A stretch of DNA of 64,000 nt from Marinifilum breve (GCF_003202155.1 NZ_QFLI01000001.1:186001-250000), one strand, 5' to 3'; positions 26,988 to 36,493 are shown, counted from the first letter of the stretch. A program made the numbers and translations. Notes: generated from the letters alone by a model not told the origin.

Positions 26988-28292
26988 ATGAGAACAAATT
27001 TTATTTCAAAAATTACCATTCTACTTTCGGCATTTTTATTATTGTCATCCATTTCCGTATCAGCAGGAGAATGGAAGAAAAAAAAGAAGAAAGAAAAGAA
27101 TAAGGTACAGCATGTAATTGATACCTTAAAATACAATGTATATAAAGGTAAAATACAAGATAAAGAATCTAAAGATCCTCTGATTTTTGCAACAGTTGCT
27201 GTTAAAGGCGTGAATGTTGCCACCGTATCAAACAACGAAGGTGAATTTATACTAAAAATTGCAAAAGGCTTACCGGTAAGCAAAATTGAAATCAGTCATG
27301 TTGGATACAAAAACCTGGAAGTTGATATCAAATCATTAAAACCTAAGAAAAATATACTACAACTTCAGATGGCAGTTGTTCCTTTGGATGAAATCAATAT
27401 CTACCCATTAGACCCGGAACAATTGGTAAGAAGAATATTAAAGAAGGTAGGAGAAAACTACTCTACAACTCCTAATATGATGCAAGGATTCTACAGAGAA
27501 ACCGTTAGAAAGAACAGAACCTATGTAGCAATATCCGAGGCTGTTGTCAACATTCATAAATCAGGTTATAGACAAGCCAAATCGGATCAGGTGCAAGTAT
27601 ATAAAGGAAGAAAAAGTCAGGATGTTAAGAAAATGGACACCCTTCTTTTTAAGCTACAAGGAGGACCTGCAACTGCATTACTTCTTGATGTAATTAAAAA
27701 TCCTTACAACTTGCTTTCTGAAGATTTTAGTCGAAGTTACAAATTCAGTTTAAAATCGATTACGCAGATTAATGAAAAATTGCATTATGTGATTGAGTTT
27801 ATTCAAAAAGAAGACATTGACATTCCTTTATATTATGGATTACTTTATGTAGAAAGTGAAAATTTAGCACTGACTAGTGCAAAATTCAGCTTAAATCTTG
27901 ATAATCCAGAAGAAGCAAGTAGATTATTTATAAGAAGAAAACCTACAGGTGTTAAGGTGACTCCTACCTCAGCTGATTATATTGTAAATTATCATGAAAC
28001 TGGAGGCAAATGGTATTTCAACTATGCTCGTGGTGAAATCAATTTCAAATGTAATTGGAAAAGAAAACTATTTAACACCAACTACAAAGCAATGACTGAA
28101 ATTGCAATTACTGACAGAGATGAAACTAATGTTGTAAGATTCAACCGAAATGAGAAATTCAAACGAAATCAAGTAATGGTTGATGAAATTGGAAACTTTG
28201 CTGATAAGAATTTCTGGGGAGCACATAACACAATTGAACCTGATCAATCCATTGAGGCAGCAATTCGAAAATTAAAAAGAAAAGCTCGTTAA
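26988..28292 (+). CDS. secreted CarboxypepD_reg-like domain protein
   Basis: 434 residues. A signal peptide (about 1-26, ending SVSAG) is followed by a lysine-rich run, then a CarboxypepD_reg-like beta-sandwich (about 50-135; YKGKIQDKESKDPLIFATVAV, NNEGEFILKI, ISHVGYKN). The remaining 300 residues form a beta-rich domain (YSTTPNMMQGFYRETVRKN..., FNYARGEINFKCNWKRKLF) that also makes up the second half of the protein at 30075. It has no STN domain, no plug and no barrel. This C-terminal domain is common in Bacteroidota and has no known function. It sits upstream of the sigma/FecR pair and ends before a structured region. Confidence 0.75.
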   Translation: MRTNFISKITILLSAFLLLSSISVSAGEWKKKKKKEKNKVQHVIDTLKYNVYKGKIQDKESKDPLIFATVAVKGVNVATVSNNEGEFILKIAKGLPVSKIEISHVGYKNLEVDIKSLKPKKNILQLQMAVVPLDEINIYPLDPEQLVRRILKKVGENYSTTPNMMQGFYRETVRKNRTYVAISEAVVNIHKSGYRQAKSDQVQVYKGRKSQDVKKMDTLLFKLQGGPATALLLDVIKNPYNLLSEDFSRSYKFSLKSITQINEKLHYVIEFIQKEDIDIPLYYGLLYVESENLALTSAKFSLNLDNPEEASRLFIRRKPTGVKVTPTSADYIVNYHETGGKWYFNYARGEINFKCNWKRKLFNTNYKAMTEIAITDRDETNVVRFNRNEKFKRNQVMVDEIGNFADKNFWGAHNTIEPDQSIEAAIRKLKRKAR

Positions 28293-28325
28293 TTATATCT
28301 TACTATTAACTGATAAAGCACTAAT

Positions 28326-28389
28326 AATGGAAAGAATAACAAACTCTTTATATGGGGATAACAAAGAGAACACTGTAATTCTTTCCATT
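28326..28389 (+). promoter_or_regulatory. nested hairpin upstream of the sigma factor gene
   Basis: AATGGAAAGAAT (28326-28337) and ATTCTTTCCATT (28378-28389) are perfectly complementary and enclose a second pair, CTCTTT/AAAGAG. No T-run follows, so it is not a standard terminator. It may be a leader structure or a protein-binding site. Confidence 0.5.
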
Positions 28390-28511
28390 AATTCCTGAAG
28401 ATAGCATCAATAGATTGTATTTTTAAATTAAACATATCCTAAGGAATTAAAAACTAAATATCCTATATTAGAAAATAAATAAACTAATATTAAAGGAATT
28501 CGAAAACAAGA

Positions 28512-29066
28512 ATGTCGGAAGATACAAAGACCATATTATTAAGCATTCAAAAAGGCAATATAGAAGAGTTTGAAAAATTATTTAAGTTTTACTATCCACT
28601 ATTATGTCATTATGCAGTAAAATTTGTCAAGAATCCAGATCAAGCAGAAGAAGTTGTTCAAAATTTATTTTGCCAGATATGGGAAGACAGAAGAAAATTA
28701 AAAATTCACACTTCTTTTAAGGCTTATTTGTACAAAGCAACCTATTTAAACAGCTTGCAATATTTAAGAAAAAAAGGAATTAGAAACCAATACGAAGATC
28801 ACTTAAAAAACACAAGAATTAACGATTCATTCACAAATCATAGCTTGGAGGAAAAGGAAATTCAAACAATCATACAAAATACACTATTAAATCTACCAGA
28901 AAGATGCAGTAAAATATTTAAAATGAGTAGATTTGAAGGATTGAAATATCAAGAAATAGCTGATAAACTTTCCATATCGGTAAAAACCGTTGAAGCCAAT
29001 ATGGGGAAGGCATTAAAGGCATTTCGAAAAAATTTAAAAGATTACGTTAGTATTATTGTGCTTTAA
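28512..29066 (+). CDS. ECF RNA polymerase sigma factor (FecI-like, Bacteroidota type)
   Basis: 184 residues. Region 2 (about 10-80) shows FEKLFKFYYPLLCHYAVKFVKNPDQAEEVVQNLFCQIWEDR as separate helices with the usual DQAEEVVQ core. Region 4 (about 120-175) shows LPERCSKIFKMSRFEGLKYQEIA and LSISVKTVEANMGKAL, the -35 recognition helix-turn-helix. It lies six bases before the FecR anti-sigma gene, forming a surface-signalling unit in which a signal from outside frees the sigma factor. Its targets are not visible here apart from its own operon, by analogy. Confidence 0.92.
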   Translation: MSEDTKTILLSIQKGNIEEFEKLFKFYYPLLCHYAVKFVKNPDQAEEVVQNLFCQIWEDRRKLKIHTSFKAYLYKATYLNSLQYLRKKGIRNQYEDHLKNTRINDSFTNHSLEEKEIQTIIQNTLLNLPERCSKIFKMSRFEGLKYQEIADKLSISVKTVEANMGKALKAFRKNLKDYVSIIVL

Positions 29067-29072
29067 AATAAA

Positions 29073-30068
29073 ATGAAGAACGAAACATCACATAACATTG
29101 AATGGGAGATCATTTCGAAGTATTTGAGCGGAGAAATGAGTGAGGAAGAAAAATCTGCCTTTAAAAAGGTGATTGATTCAAACTCCGAATATGCTCAAAT
29201 TATTGATGCATCAGAAAAGGATTTGGGTTTGGTTGAAGATGTAATGCAGATCAGAGAACAATACAATGCTGATATTGCGTGGAATAAAGTAAACGATCAA
29301 CTTACGAATAAGAAGTTTGGCAAAAAGATTACTTTGAATGCAAAAAGAATTCTTCAATTTGCAGCAATGATTATTGTAGTAATTGGTTTAGGTCTGATCT
29401 CTAACAAAGTTTACAATGATTACCTATCGCCTTATCAAACTTTTATTTCGCAAGCGCATGAAAGCAGCAAATCCATTGTTCTAGCAGATGGTTCAACCAT
29501 TACTTTAAACGGAGAAGCCAAGCTGGTGTATCCAAGAAAATTTAATGCTGACACCAGAAATGTAAGCCTGGAAGGTGAAGCTTTTTTTGATATTGCTAAA
29601 AATCCAAACAAAGCTTTTATTATTACAGCAAAGGGTGCTGAAATAAAGGTGTTGGGAACAGCTTTTAATGTAATTGCCAAGGATGATAAAGTTGAGGTTC
29701 TTGTCGAATCAGGTAAGGTTAAATTTTCAGAAATCAACAATAAGGAATCGGTTATACTTGAAAAAGGTGATTTTGCAATTTTAAAAGAAAGTTTGCTAAG
29801 TAAAAGCCTAATGAACGATGATAATTACTTATCGTGGAAAACACAAAAAATGGTTTTCAGAAGTATGGAACTGAAAGAAGTAGCCAAAGTAATTGAAAGG
29901 ACCTATCACGTTCAGATTCAATTCGAAAGCAATGAAATTGAAAAAGAGCAAATTAGTACAACATTCGATCAGGAATCGCTGAATCATGTTTTAAGTACCA
30001 TTTGCATGTCATTTAATTTGACATATGAGAAAAAAGGTCAAACCATCATATTGAAAAAAGGCATTTAG
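29073..30068 (+). CDS. FecR family anti-sigma factor
   Basis: 331 residues. The cytoplasmic N-terminus (1-85) carries the sigma-binding segment (WEIISKYLSGEMSEEEKSAF). One membrane helix follows (ILQFAAMIIVVIGLGLIS, about 90-108). The periplasmic FecR domain (about 125-225) has IVLADGSTITLNGEAKLVYP, VSLEGEAFFDIAKNP and VLGTAFNV, and the C-terminal DUF4974-type domain ends with VVI-type beta strands. It holds the ECF sigma factor until a receptor signal arrives. Usually the third gene is a TonB receptor; here it is an STN protein without a barrel. Confidence 0.93.
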   Translation: MKNETSHNIEWEIISKYLSGEMSEEEKSAFKKVIDSNSEYAQIIDASEKDLGLVEDVMQIREQYNADIAWNKVNDQLTNKKFGKKITLNAKRILQFAAMIIVVIGLGLISNKVYNDYLSPYQTFISQAHESSKSIVLADGSTITLNGEAKLVYPRKFNADTRNVSLEGEAFFDIAKNPNKAFIITAKGAEIKVLGTAFNVIAKDDKVEVLVESGKVKFSEINNKESVILEKGDFAILKESLLSKSLMNDDNYLSWKTQKMVFRSMELKEVAKVIERTYHVQIQFESNEIEKEQISTTFDQESLNHVLSTICMSFNLTYEKKGQTIILKKGI

Positions 30069-30074
30069 TCACAA

Positions 30075-31652
30075 ATGAATAATATTAAAACATATCAAAA
30101 GTATTCAATGAAAAAACATACCATACTTTTCATTCTGCTATTGCTATGCTTTAATCTTAAAGCTCAAATACATTTGTTAGACAAAAAGATCAATCTAGAC
30201 TTAACTGAAACCACAATTGAGAGTGCACTTGATAGTATTGAACAAAAAGCCCAATGCTATTTCACCTACAATGCCGAACTTTTTAAAGGTCGCGAAACGC
30301 TGAATCTTACTATCAAAAATGAAAAGCTCTCAAGTGTATTAAGAAAATTAATTCCAGATAAAGCCCTTAATTTTCATGTTACCAAAAAGCATATCGTAAT
30401 TGTTCCTGTAAAAGAAGCACTATATATTCCTGCACCTAAAGAAATTATACCTTACATCTCATATCGAAAACTCTCTGGTACTGTTAGGGATCTGAATTCG
30501 AAAGAAGTACTTCCATATACTAGTATTGGAATAAGAGGAAAGCATTTAGGTACCATTACTAACCAAGATGGTGAATTCTCGCTAAGTATATCTTCAGAGA
30601 ACTTAAATGACACTTTGGTTTTTTCTTATGTTGGATATAAGAATGAAGAAATTGTTATCTCAAATCTGAAAAACAATCAAATTGAAGTGGAACTCAAAGA
30701 GGATTTCATTTCCCTTCAAGAAGTAATAATTCGTAACAATGATCCTTTGGCTTTGATTCATGCTGCTGTGCATAACATACACAAGAACTACCCACAAAAA
30801 TCAACCAACTTAACCTCTTTTTACAGAGAATCAGTGACGAAGAATAATAAATACATGATTTATCTGGAATCTGTATTGGATATTTACAAAAGTTCCTATT
30901 CTCATTCAGATGCACTGGAAAGAGTAAAGGTTTTTAAAAGCCGTAAAATTTATGATGTTTCAAGACTAGATACCATTTCATTTAGGCTTAAAGGCGGAAT
31001 TAAAGGATGTTTGCAATTAGATATTGTAAAAAACTTACCTGAGTTTCTAGATGAAGAATATACACATTTGTATAATTATCGCTTGGCCGATATTAGCACG
31101 TACAACAATCGTTCGGTATATGTTATTGAGTTTAAACCAAGGCCTAAACTAAGAGAACCTTTATTGGAAGGTAGAGTCTTTATTGAAACAAATAATTTGG
31201 CTATCATTCGTGCTGAATTTGGCTACGATAAATATAGAATGAACGAACTAAAAGATAGATTCGTTGTAAAAGGCAGTGCAAGAACCAAAACCAAACCAAG
31301 CATTATAAATTATATAGTCAGTTATCGTGATATTAATGGAAAATATTATTTGAATCACGCAATGGGGAATCTAAAATTCAAAGTTAAAAATAAAAAGAAA
31401 TTATTCTCCAGCTATTTCTCAACCTCATTCGAGATGGCAACAACAAACATTAAAGCAGACAATGTAATTAAATACCGATATAGAGAAACCATAAAGCCAA
31501 CTACAATTTTTTCCAATCACCGAACAAGCTATGATCCTACTTTCTGGGGTAAAAATAATTTTATTAAACCCGAAGAGAGCATTCAGGATGCTTTAAAAAG
31601 AATCAACAATAGCATGCAACAAATTGCTTTGGGCAAGTCAGAAGTAAATTAA
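30075..31652 (+). CDS. STN and CarboxypepD_reg-like domain protein without TonB barrel
   Basis: 525 residues, possibly starting at Met12 (MKKHTILFILLLLCFNLKAQ, a clear signal peptide; ATG 30108). The order is an STN domain (about 40-115, DLTETTIESALDSIEQKAQCYFTYNAEL), a CarboxypepD_reg-like domain (about 130-215, LSGTVRDLNSKEVLPYTSIGI), then the same C-terminal domain as the protein at 26988 (SLTSFYRESVTKNNKYM-like; NHAMGNLKFKVKNKKKLF). STN domains of TonB receptors touch the FecR protein. Here the STN protein ends without a plug or barrel, so it may signal to FecR without transporting anything. It is the third gene of the sigma-FecR unit, seven bases after fecR. Confidence 0.8.
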   Translation: MNNIKTYQKYSMKKHTILFILLLLCFNLKAQIHLLDKKINLDLTETTIESALDSIEQKAQCYFTYNAELFKGRETLNLTIKNEKLSSVLRKLIPDKALNFHVTKKHIVIVPVKEALYIPAPKEIIPYISYRKLSGTVRDLNSKEVLPYTSIGIRGKHLGTITNQDGEFSLSISSENLNDTLVFSYVGYKNEEIVISNLKNNQIEVELKEDFISLQEVIIRNNDPLALIHAAVHNIHKNYPQKSTNLTSFYRESVTKNNKYMIYLESVLDIYKSSYSHSDALERVKVFKSRKIYDVSRLDTISFRLKGGIKGCLQLDIVKNLPEFLDEEYTHLYNYRLADISTYNNRSVYVIEFKPRPKLREPLLEGRVFIETNNLAIIRAEFGYDKYRMNELKDRFVVKGSARTKTKPSIINYIVSYRDINGKYYLNHAMGNLKFKVKNKKKLFSSYFSTSFEMATTNIKADNVIKYRYRETIKPTTIFSNHRTSYDPTFWGKNNFIKPEESIQDALKRINNSMQQIALGKSEVN

Positions 31653-31740
31653 TACCGATTATTAATTTGTATAAGCCATTAGTGCGCTTCACTTCTAATG
31701 CCTAACAACATTATATATCGGCATTATACCTAAACAATTC

Positions 31741-31769
31741 GAGAGCTTAAAATAGCTCTCTATTTTTTT
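31741..31769 (+). terminator. intrinsic terminator
   Basis: GAGAGCT and AGCTCTC pair around TAAAAT, then TATTTTTTT. It closes the sigma/FecR/STN unit about 90 bases after the last stop. Confidence 0.8.
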
Positions 31770-31820
31770 AAAATGGCATAAGATTTATTGTATCTTTCGA
31801 AAAATCATTGAATCGAAAAT

Positions 31821-32234
31821 ATGCCTTGGACTTGCCCCAATTGTAAGCGAATTCTTCCCGGACCAAATCAATATCATTCTTGTTATATTACCGATAAAGA
31901 AACTCATATCAAGAAAATGGGTGATCATGTAATAGACACCTTTACCCTATTGGAAGAGTATGTAAACACATTCGAAAACATTGAGATTTTATACTTAAAA
32001 ACCTGCATTCAATTTAAAATCGGGGCAAATTTCTTATCTGTTTACCCTAAGAAGGATCGACTCGTATTGGAATATCAACTGCATCAGGAAGAAGATGTAT
32101 TCCCAGTTATCTTTTGCAAGCGAATATCTAAAAACAGGGTGCTTCATAGGTTAGTAATAGCCGAACCTGATGATTTCGATGAACAAATAAAGGATTGGAT
32201 AAAGGCTGCTTATTGGACTGTGAGGAAAAAATAA
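31821..32234 (+). CDS. DUF5655 domain protein
   Basis: 137 residues. The N-terminus MPWTCPNCKRILPGPNQYHSC has cysteines spaced like a small zinc ribbon (CPNC...HSC). The rest follows the DUF5655 pattern: LEEYVNTFENIEILYLKTCIQFKIGANFLSVYPKKD-type strands, then DDFDEQIKDWIKAAYW at the end. The function of the family is unknown; related domains occur as stand-alone proteins and beside DNA-repair or restriction genes. A partial promoter (TATCTTTC at 31791) lies just upstream. No operon partner is evident. Confidence 0.75.
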   Translation: MPWTCPNCKRILPGPNQYHSCYITDKETHIKKMGDHVIDTFTLLEEYVNTFENIEILYLKTCIQFKIGANFLSVYPKKDRLVLEYQLHQEEDVFPVIFCKRISKNRVLHRLVIAEPDDFDEQIKDWIKAAYWTVRKK

Positions 32235-32279
32235 TTTATATTTTTGTTCTTCCGCAAATTACAATTGAAATTTTATTAG

Positions 32280-33266
32280 ATGATAAATAATATCAAAAGC
32301 ATACTTAAAAACCTATCTGGTTTAATTATAGGAGCAGTATTCCTTTTTCTTACCTTACACGAAAAGCCATTAGGGCCTGTATGGGAGAGTTTGGCAGGTG
32401 CTGATTATTTTTTCATCTTCCTGAGTTTTCTATGTCTGTTTTTGGTTTTTTATTTAAGAGCATTGCGCTGGAAACTCTTAATTGAAGAGGCAGGAGAAAC
32501 ACCTAAGTCCGATAAAGTACTTACATCTCTCCTTTTGGGATATTTCGTAAATAGCTTTACGCCTAAACTTGGCGAAATCATTCGTTGTACATCACTGCAG
32601 AAGAACTCGAAAGTTCCTGTTGCTGTTTCAATGGGAAGTGTAATGGCCGAACGAGCGTATGATTTATTGATTCTAGGCCTGGGGATTGTAGCCATATTTT
32701 TTATCGAAGTGGATAGACTTCAAGGAATCATTGATTCAACCATAGGTGGCATTTCACACATTTATGGATATCGCTACATCTATGTTCTACCCATCCTTCT
32801 TATTCTTTTTGTGGTATTATTCGTTCTTAGTCTTAAAAGACTTAAAAAATCAGAAAAACCAATTGTTAAGAAAGTTATTGGATTTTTGCAAAGCATGTTT
32901 GAATCTTTAAAACATGGTTTACTATTAAAAAAGAGATTCAAATTTATCCTACTTACCCTCTTAATTTGGATGGCCTTGGTAATTCTAAATTACATTTATC
33001 TTCTGTGCTTGCCAGAAACATCAGAATATTCAATCTTCTTTGCCGTAGTGATATTATTTATTGGCGGTCTTGGCTGGGCACTACCAAGCCCAGGCGGAAT
33101 AGGAACTACGCACTTCTTTTTGTTACAGCTATTTTTGGCCTATCAACTCGATGCCAATGCAGGAATTAGTTTTGGAATTTTATCCAATGGATTAACTTTT
33201 ATTGGAACCCTTGTGCTTGGTGGCTATGGTTACTTTAGATATTGGGTAGAAATGAAGCGGGCATAA
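32280..33266 (+). CDS. YbhN/LPG-synthase-TM-like flippase-domain membrane protein
   Basis: 328 residues with about eight membrane helices. Family hallmarks of the UPF0104/lysylphosphatidylglycerol synthase transmembrane region are visible: RALRWKLLIEEAG after the second helix, GYFVNSFTPKLGEIIRC, VMAERAYDLLILG and WALPSPGGIGTTHFFLLQLF. The synthase domain is absent. Such proteins are thought to move lipids across the inner membrane; the substrate here is unknown. It stands 45 bases after the DUF5655 gene in the same direction. Confidence 0.88.
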   Translation: MINNIKSILKNLSGLIIGAVFLFLTLHEKPLGPVWESLAGADYFFIFLSFLCLFLVFYLRALRWKLLIEEAGETPKSDKVLTSLLLGYFVNSFTPKLGEIIRCTSLQKNSKVPVAVSMGSVMAERAYDLLILGLGIVAIFFIEVDRLQGIIDSTIGGISHIYGYRYIYVLPILLILFVVLFVLSLKRLKKSEKPIVKKVIGFLQSMFESLKHGLLLKKRFKFILLTLLIWMALVILNYIYLLCLPETSEYSIFFAVVILFIGGLGWALPSPGGIGTTHFFLLQLFLAYQLDANAGISFGILSNGLTFIGTLVLGGYGYFRYWVEMKRA

Positions 33267-33652
33267 ATTGTATCTGGAGTACTTAAAGGTTAAAAGTTGT
33301 ATTGGTTTTATATACCACGGTGCGCTGCACCTTAATATTTTGCTCGGTATATTTGTCATACAAAGACTAGGGTGCTACGCACCTTTACAAAATCAAAACT
33401 AAACAAGCTACAGAGTAGCGAAGTATTTATAGCAAATAAGAAAGTTAACAAAGAAAGGTGCAGCGCACCGCAGTATTAGGATCTATAATTGACATTTAAA
33501 TACTGTGCAGTGGATAATAATTTAAAGATTCATGGCAATATTATTCATGTTGCCTGTATGTATTAGAATTAATTGTGAAAATCAAAAAATGGATATGCCT
33601 GCAAACTCAGTTTTTACAACTATCTTTGTCGCAAATTTGAAGACAAAGAAGA
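33267..33652. repeat. gene-free region with GGTGC palindromes
   Basis: CGGTGCGCTGCACCTT (33318-33333) and AAGGTGCAGCGCACCG (33455-33470) are a perfect 16-base inverted pair about 120 bases apart. Between them lies a related GGTGCTACGCACCTTT (33371-33386). Each is also a palindrome on its own. These are REP-like intergenic elements. The remainder carries the promoter of the helicase gene. Confidence 0.65.
33621..33628 (+). promoter_or_regulatory. -7 box of the RhlE-like helicase gene
   Basis: TATCTTTG, an exact TAnnTTTG match 25 bases before the ATG; no -33 TTG is seen. Confidence 0.5.
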
Positions 33653-34897
33653 ATGAAGTTTAGTCAATATAACTTTTCACCAGATATTAAGAAGAATCTG
33701 GAAACACTTGGTTTTAAAAGACCCACCGATATTCAGTACAAAGCCATCCCTCCCATTGTAAAAGGTGAGGATGTTTTGGCTATTGCACAAACCGGTACCG
33801 GTAAAACGGCAGCCTTTGCCATTCCTATTATCGATAAAATCCATAAATCGAAAAAAAATAAGAGTAGTAAAGACATTAAATGTGTTGTAATGGTTCCTAC
33901 TCGTGAGCTGGCAATACAAATTACCGAAGTGTTTCAGGAAATTGGCAAGTACACCAAAGTAAAGAGCTTTTGCGTTTTTGGTGGCGTTGAACAAGATCCA
34001 CAAATTGCAAAATTGCAGAAAGGAATCGACATCTTAATTTCGACACCTGGTAGAATGTTCGACCTTACAAGCCAAGGTTATATCAATTTGAGAAATATTG
34101 ACACCTTGGTATTGGATGAAGCGGATCACATGTTGGACTTGGGCTTTATTAAAGACATTCAGGACCTAATTAAATTTTTGCCAAGAAACAGACAAACCTT
34201 ATTCTTTTCGGCAACCATTACGCCAAAAATTAAGAAGTTGGCTTATTCATTGGTTCGAAAAGCCATTCGCATTCAAATTTCACCGAAAGATCCGGTATCA
34301 CGCAATGTAGAGCATTCATTGGCATATGTAAAAATGGATGACAAGCGTTTCTTCCTGGAACGTATTGCTAAAGAGCATGAGGAAAGTAAGATCTTGGTTT
34401 TTGTAAGAACCAAAGTTCGTGCCGAGCGTGTACACAAAGCAATGGATCGTGTGGGCGTAAAAACTCAATTGATTCATGGCGATAGAGAGCAAAAAGATCG
34501 TTTGGCAGCCTTAAATGAATTTAAATCAGGCAAGGTAAAAATCCTGATTGCTACCGATGTAAGTGCACGTGGAATTGACATTCCTAATGTAGATTACGTG
34601 GTAAACTACGATCTTCCTGATGTATCGGAAAACTACGTACACCGTGTTGGTCGTACAGGACGTGGCGTACAAAAAGGGACTGCTATTTCGTTCTGCTGCC
34701 CAGATACAGAAAAGGAACTTTTAAACGAAATTGAAGATTATCTTGGCGGAGAAATTCAAGTGATGGATATTTCACACCAGGAATACTCTGCAACCATCGA
34801 CTTTTCAGAAGATTATTCAAAAAGCTTGAAAGAACTTATGGAAGAAGCTGATGAATACTTCGAAAATCCAAAAAAGAAAAAAAGAAAGAAAAAGTAA
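33653..34897 (+). CDS. DEAD-box RNA helicase, RhlE-like
   Basis: 414 residues with the full motif set: Q motif GFKRPTDIQYKAIPPI (about 19-34), Walker A AQTGTGKT (about 45-52), PTREL, GG, STPGRM, DEAD, SAT, then in domain 2 LVFVRTKVRAERV, ATDVSARGIDIP and HRVGRTGR. A short tail ends in a run of lysines and arginines (PKKKKRKKK), probably RNA-binding. RhlE-type helicases remodel RNA in ribosome assembly and mRNA decay and often act in the cold. It is a single gene with its own promoter and terminator. Confidence 0.93.
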   Translation: MKFSQYNFSPDIKKNLETLGFKRPTDIQYKAIPPIVKGEDVLAIAQTGTGKTAAFAIPIIDKIHKSKKNKSSKDIKCVVMVPTRELAIQITEVFQEIGKYTKVKSFCVFGGVEQDPQIAKLQKGIDILISTPGRMFDLTSQGYINLRNIDTLVLDEADHMLDLGFIKDIQDLIKFLPRNRQTLFFSATITPKIKKLAYSLVRKAIRIQISPKDPVSRNVEHSLAYVKMDDKRFFLERIAKEHEESKILVFVRTKVRAERVHKAMDRVGVKTQLIHGDREQKDRLAALNEFKSGKVKILIATDVSARGIDIPNVDYVVNYDLPDVSENYVHRVGRTGRGVQKGTAISFCCPDTEKELLNEIEDYLGGEIQVMDISHQEYSATIDFSEDYSKSLKELMEEADEYFENPKKKKRKKK

Positions 34898-34906
34898 AAT
34901 ACTTCG

Positions 34907-34938
34907 AGCTCAAACCAATATAGTTTGAGCTTTTCTTT
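34907..34938 (+). terminator. intrinsic terminator
   Basis: AGCTCAAAC and GTTTGAGCT pair around CAATATA, then TTTCTTTT; ten bases after the helicase stop. Confidence 0.8.
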
Positions 34939-34997
34939 TGAATATTTTAAGAGTCCAGGATTGTAATATTTCCTTTAAAAAGGTTTAGTATAACATC

Positions 34998-35258
34998 ATG
35001 TCTTTGGGGCATTGGAAGGTCAAGCTGCTTATATGTAGAATAACTTTTAGAAAGACGGAGAAGCTGAGAACTTGTTCGAAGATCACTCCGCCGCACTTAA
35101 AGTTTTCAAGTAGAAGCAGTTTTTGCTTACACGCCCTAGATTTTTTGTTTACTTTTTCATCAATGGAAAAAGTAAAAGCCTTCCGGCTTGAGGATATAAA
35201 GAAATTTACAACTCATGATTCAAATTATTTATTAAATTCGGTAAGCCATTTTGTTTGA
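34998..35258 (+). repeat. dispersed repeat, copy B
   Basis: 35046-35102 matches copy A at 14149-14210 (TTTAGAAAGA, GAAGCTGAGAACTTGTTCGA, CGCACTTAA). A hairpin stretch follows (CTTTTTCATC and GGAAAAAGTAAA, 35151-35174). The 86-codon open frame across it is an accident of the repeat: it lacks a promoter and its sequence is low in ordinary protein pattern. Confidence 0.6.
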
Positions 35259-35301
35259 TCTCAAGCAAAGTGGTCTAAACACTAATTTCAATATCTTACA
35301 C

Positions 35302-36468
35302 ATGCAATCACTTATCTCTCCCGAAAGCAACATGGTGTTGTTTTTCGTTGTGGCAGGTGCTGCCGCCTTTGGAATCTATTCAGAACACAAAAAATGGTTT
35401 GGAAAACTATCAGGCATCTTGGTTACCATGATTTCCATGTCCTTATTGGCAATGGCTGGAGTTGTTCCTGTAGCATCGAACCCAAACATTAAGGTAGATG
35501 TTTACGAATTGGTATTTTCGTACTTCATTCCCATTTCCATCCCTATGCTGCTGTTTAGTTCCAACATTGTAAAAATTGTAAAGGAAAGTGGCAAATTGCT
35601 TGTCGCTTACATTTTAGGAGCCATTGGAATTGTTTTGGGTTGTTTTTTGGCCTTCAACATTATCAATCTAGGTCCTGATTCTGGTAAAACTGCCGGGGTT
35701 ATTGCAGCAACCCTTGTTGGTGGTAGTGTGAATTTTATTGCTGCTGCCGAAGCGCTTAATTTTAGTACAAACCCACTATTTACTGCTACCATTGCGGTTG
35801 ACAACTTTGTTTCGAACCTGTATACCCTATTCCTGTTTTTAACTCCTTCTCTCCTGTTTTTGTCTCGCTTTTTTGTAAAGCCTAAGGCCGAAAATCGTGT
35901 AGAAGAAAGCTCAGCCAAAAAAGCTGAATATCCTATTACCATGGAGCGAATTGCCGTTTCGGTATTTATTGCAGCTTTCATTGCAGGTGCAGGTAGCTTT
36001 GTATCGCCTTATTTACAAAGTCTTTTAAATACAGATATCAATTTAAGCATCCTGATCATTACCGTTTTTGCTGTTTTGGCAGCCAACCTGTTTCCTAAAC
36101 AATTGCAACCTCTTGAAAACACCGCATTCTCGGTTGGTTTATGGATGATGTATGTGTTTTTGGCAGTAATTGGTGCCGCTACCAATATTCAGCAAATTTT
36201 CAGTATCGGACCAGCTGTATTGGCTTTCTACCTAACCATTATGGTTTTCCACTTTTTGTTTCTAATGGCATTGGCCAAGCTGTTCAAGCTTGATGTTTAC
36301 GAAGTGGTAATCTCTTCGGCTGCCAATATCATGGGTCCATCGGTTGCTGCACCTATGGCTGCCTCAATGGGACAAAAGAAACTGGTTACGCCTGGTATTC
36401 TAGTCGGAATTTTAGGCTATGTAATCGGTACTTTTATTGGTGTTAGTATTGCGATTTATTTGAGCTAA
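35302..36468 (+). CDS. DUF819 family membrane protein
   Basis: 388 residues from MQSLISPESNMVLFFVVAGA, with about ten membrane helices. The DUF819 (YjcL-like) pattern is visible: FSYFIPISIPMLLFSSNIVKI, GKTAGVIAATLVGGSVNFIAAAEAL, TIAVDNFVSNLYT and, near the end, SSAANIMGPSVAAPMAASM. The inverted duplicated GG.N/AA motifs suggest a secondary transporter fold, but no substrate is established. An open frame extends upstream to 35251 into the repeat; the ATG at 35302 is chosen because the membrane domain begins there. Confidence 0.85.
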   Translation: MQSLISPESNMVLFFVVAGAAAFGIYSEHKKWFGKLSGILVTMISMSLLAMAGVVPVASNPNIKVDVYELVFSYFIPISIPMLLFSSNIVKIVKESGKLLVAYILGAIGIVLGCFLAFNIINLGPDSGKTAGVIAATLVGGSVNFIAAAEALNFSTNPLFTATIAVDNFVSNLYTLFLFLTPSLLFLSRFFVKPKAENRVEESSAKKAEYPITMERIAVSVFIAAFIAGAGSFVSPYLQSLLNTDINLSILIITVFAVLAANLFPKQLQPLENTAFSVGLWMMYVFLAVIGAATNIQQIFSIGPAVLAFYLTIMVFHFLFLMALAKLFKLDVYEVVISSAANIMGPSVAAPMAASMGQKKLVTPGILVGILGYVIGTFIGVSIAIYLS

Positions 36469-36493
36469 GAATATTAAAACCATTGTATAAAGA

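Noticed and set aside
34998-35258. 86-codon gene
   Set aside because: It lies wholly inside a dispersed repeat shared with 14149-14210, without a promoter or protein-like composition.
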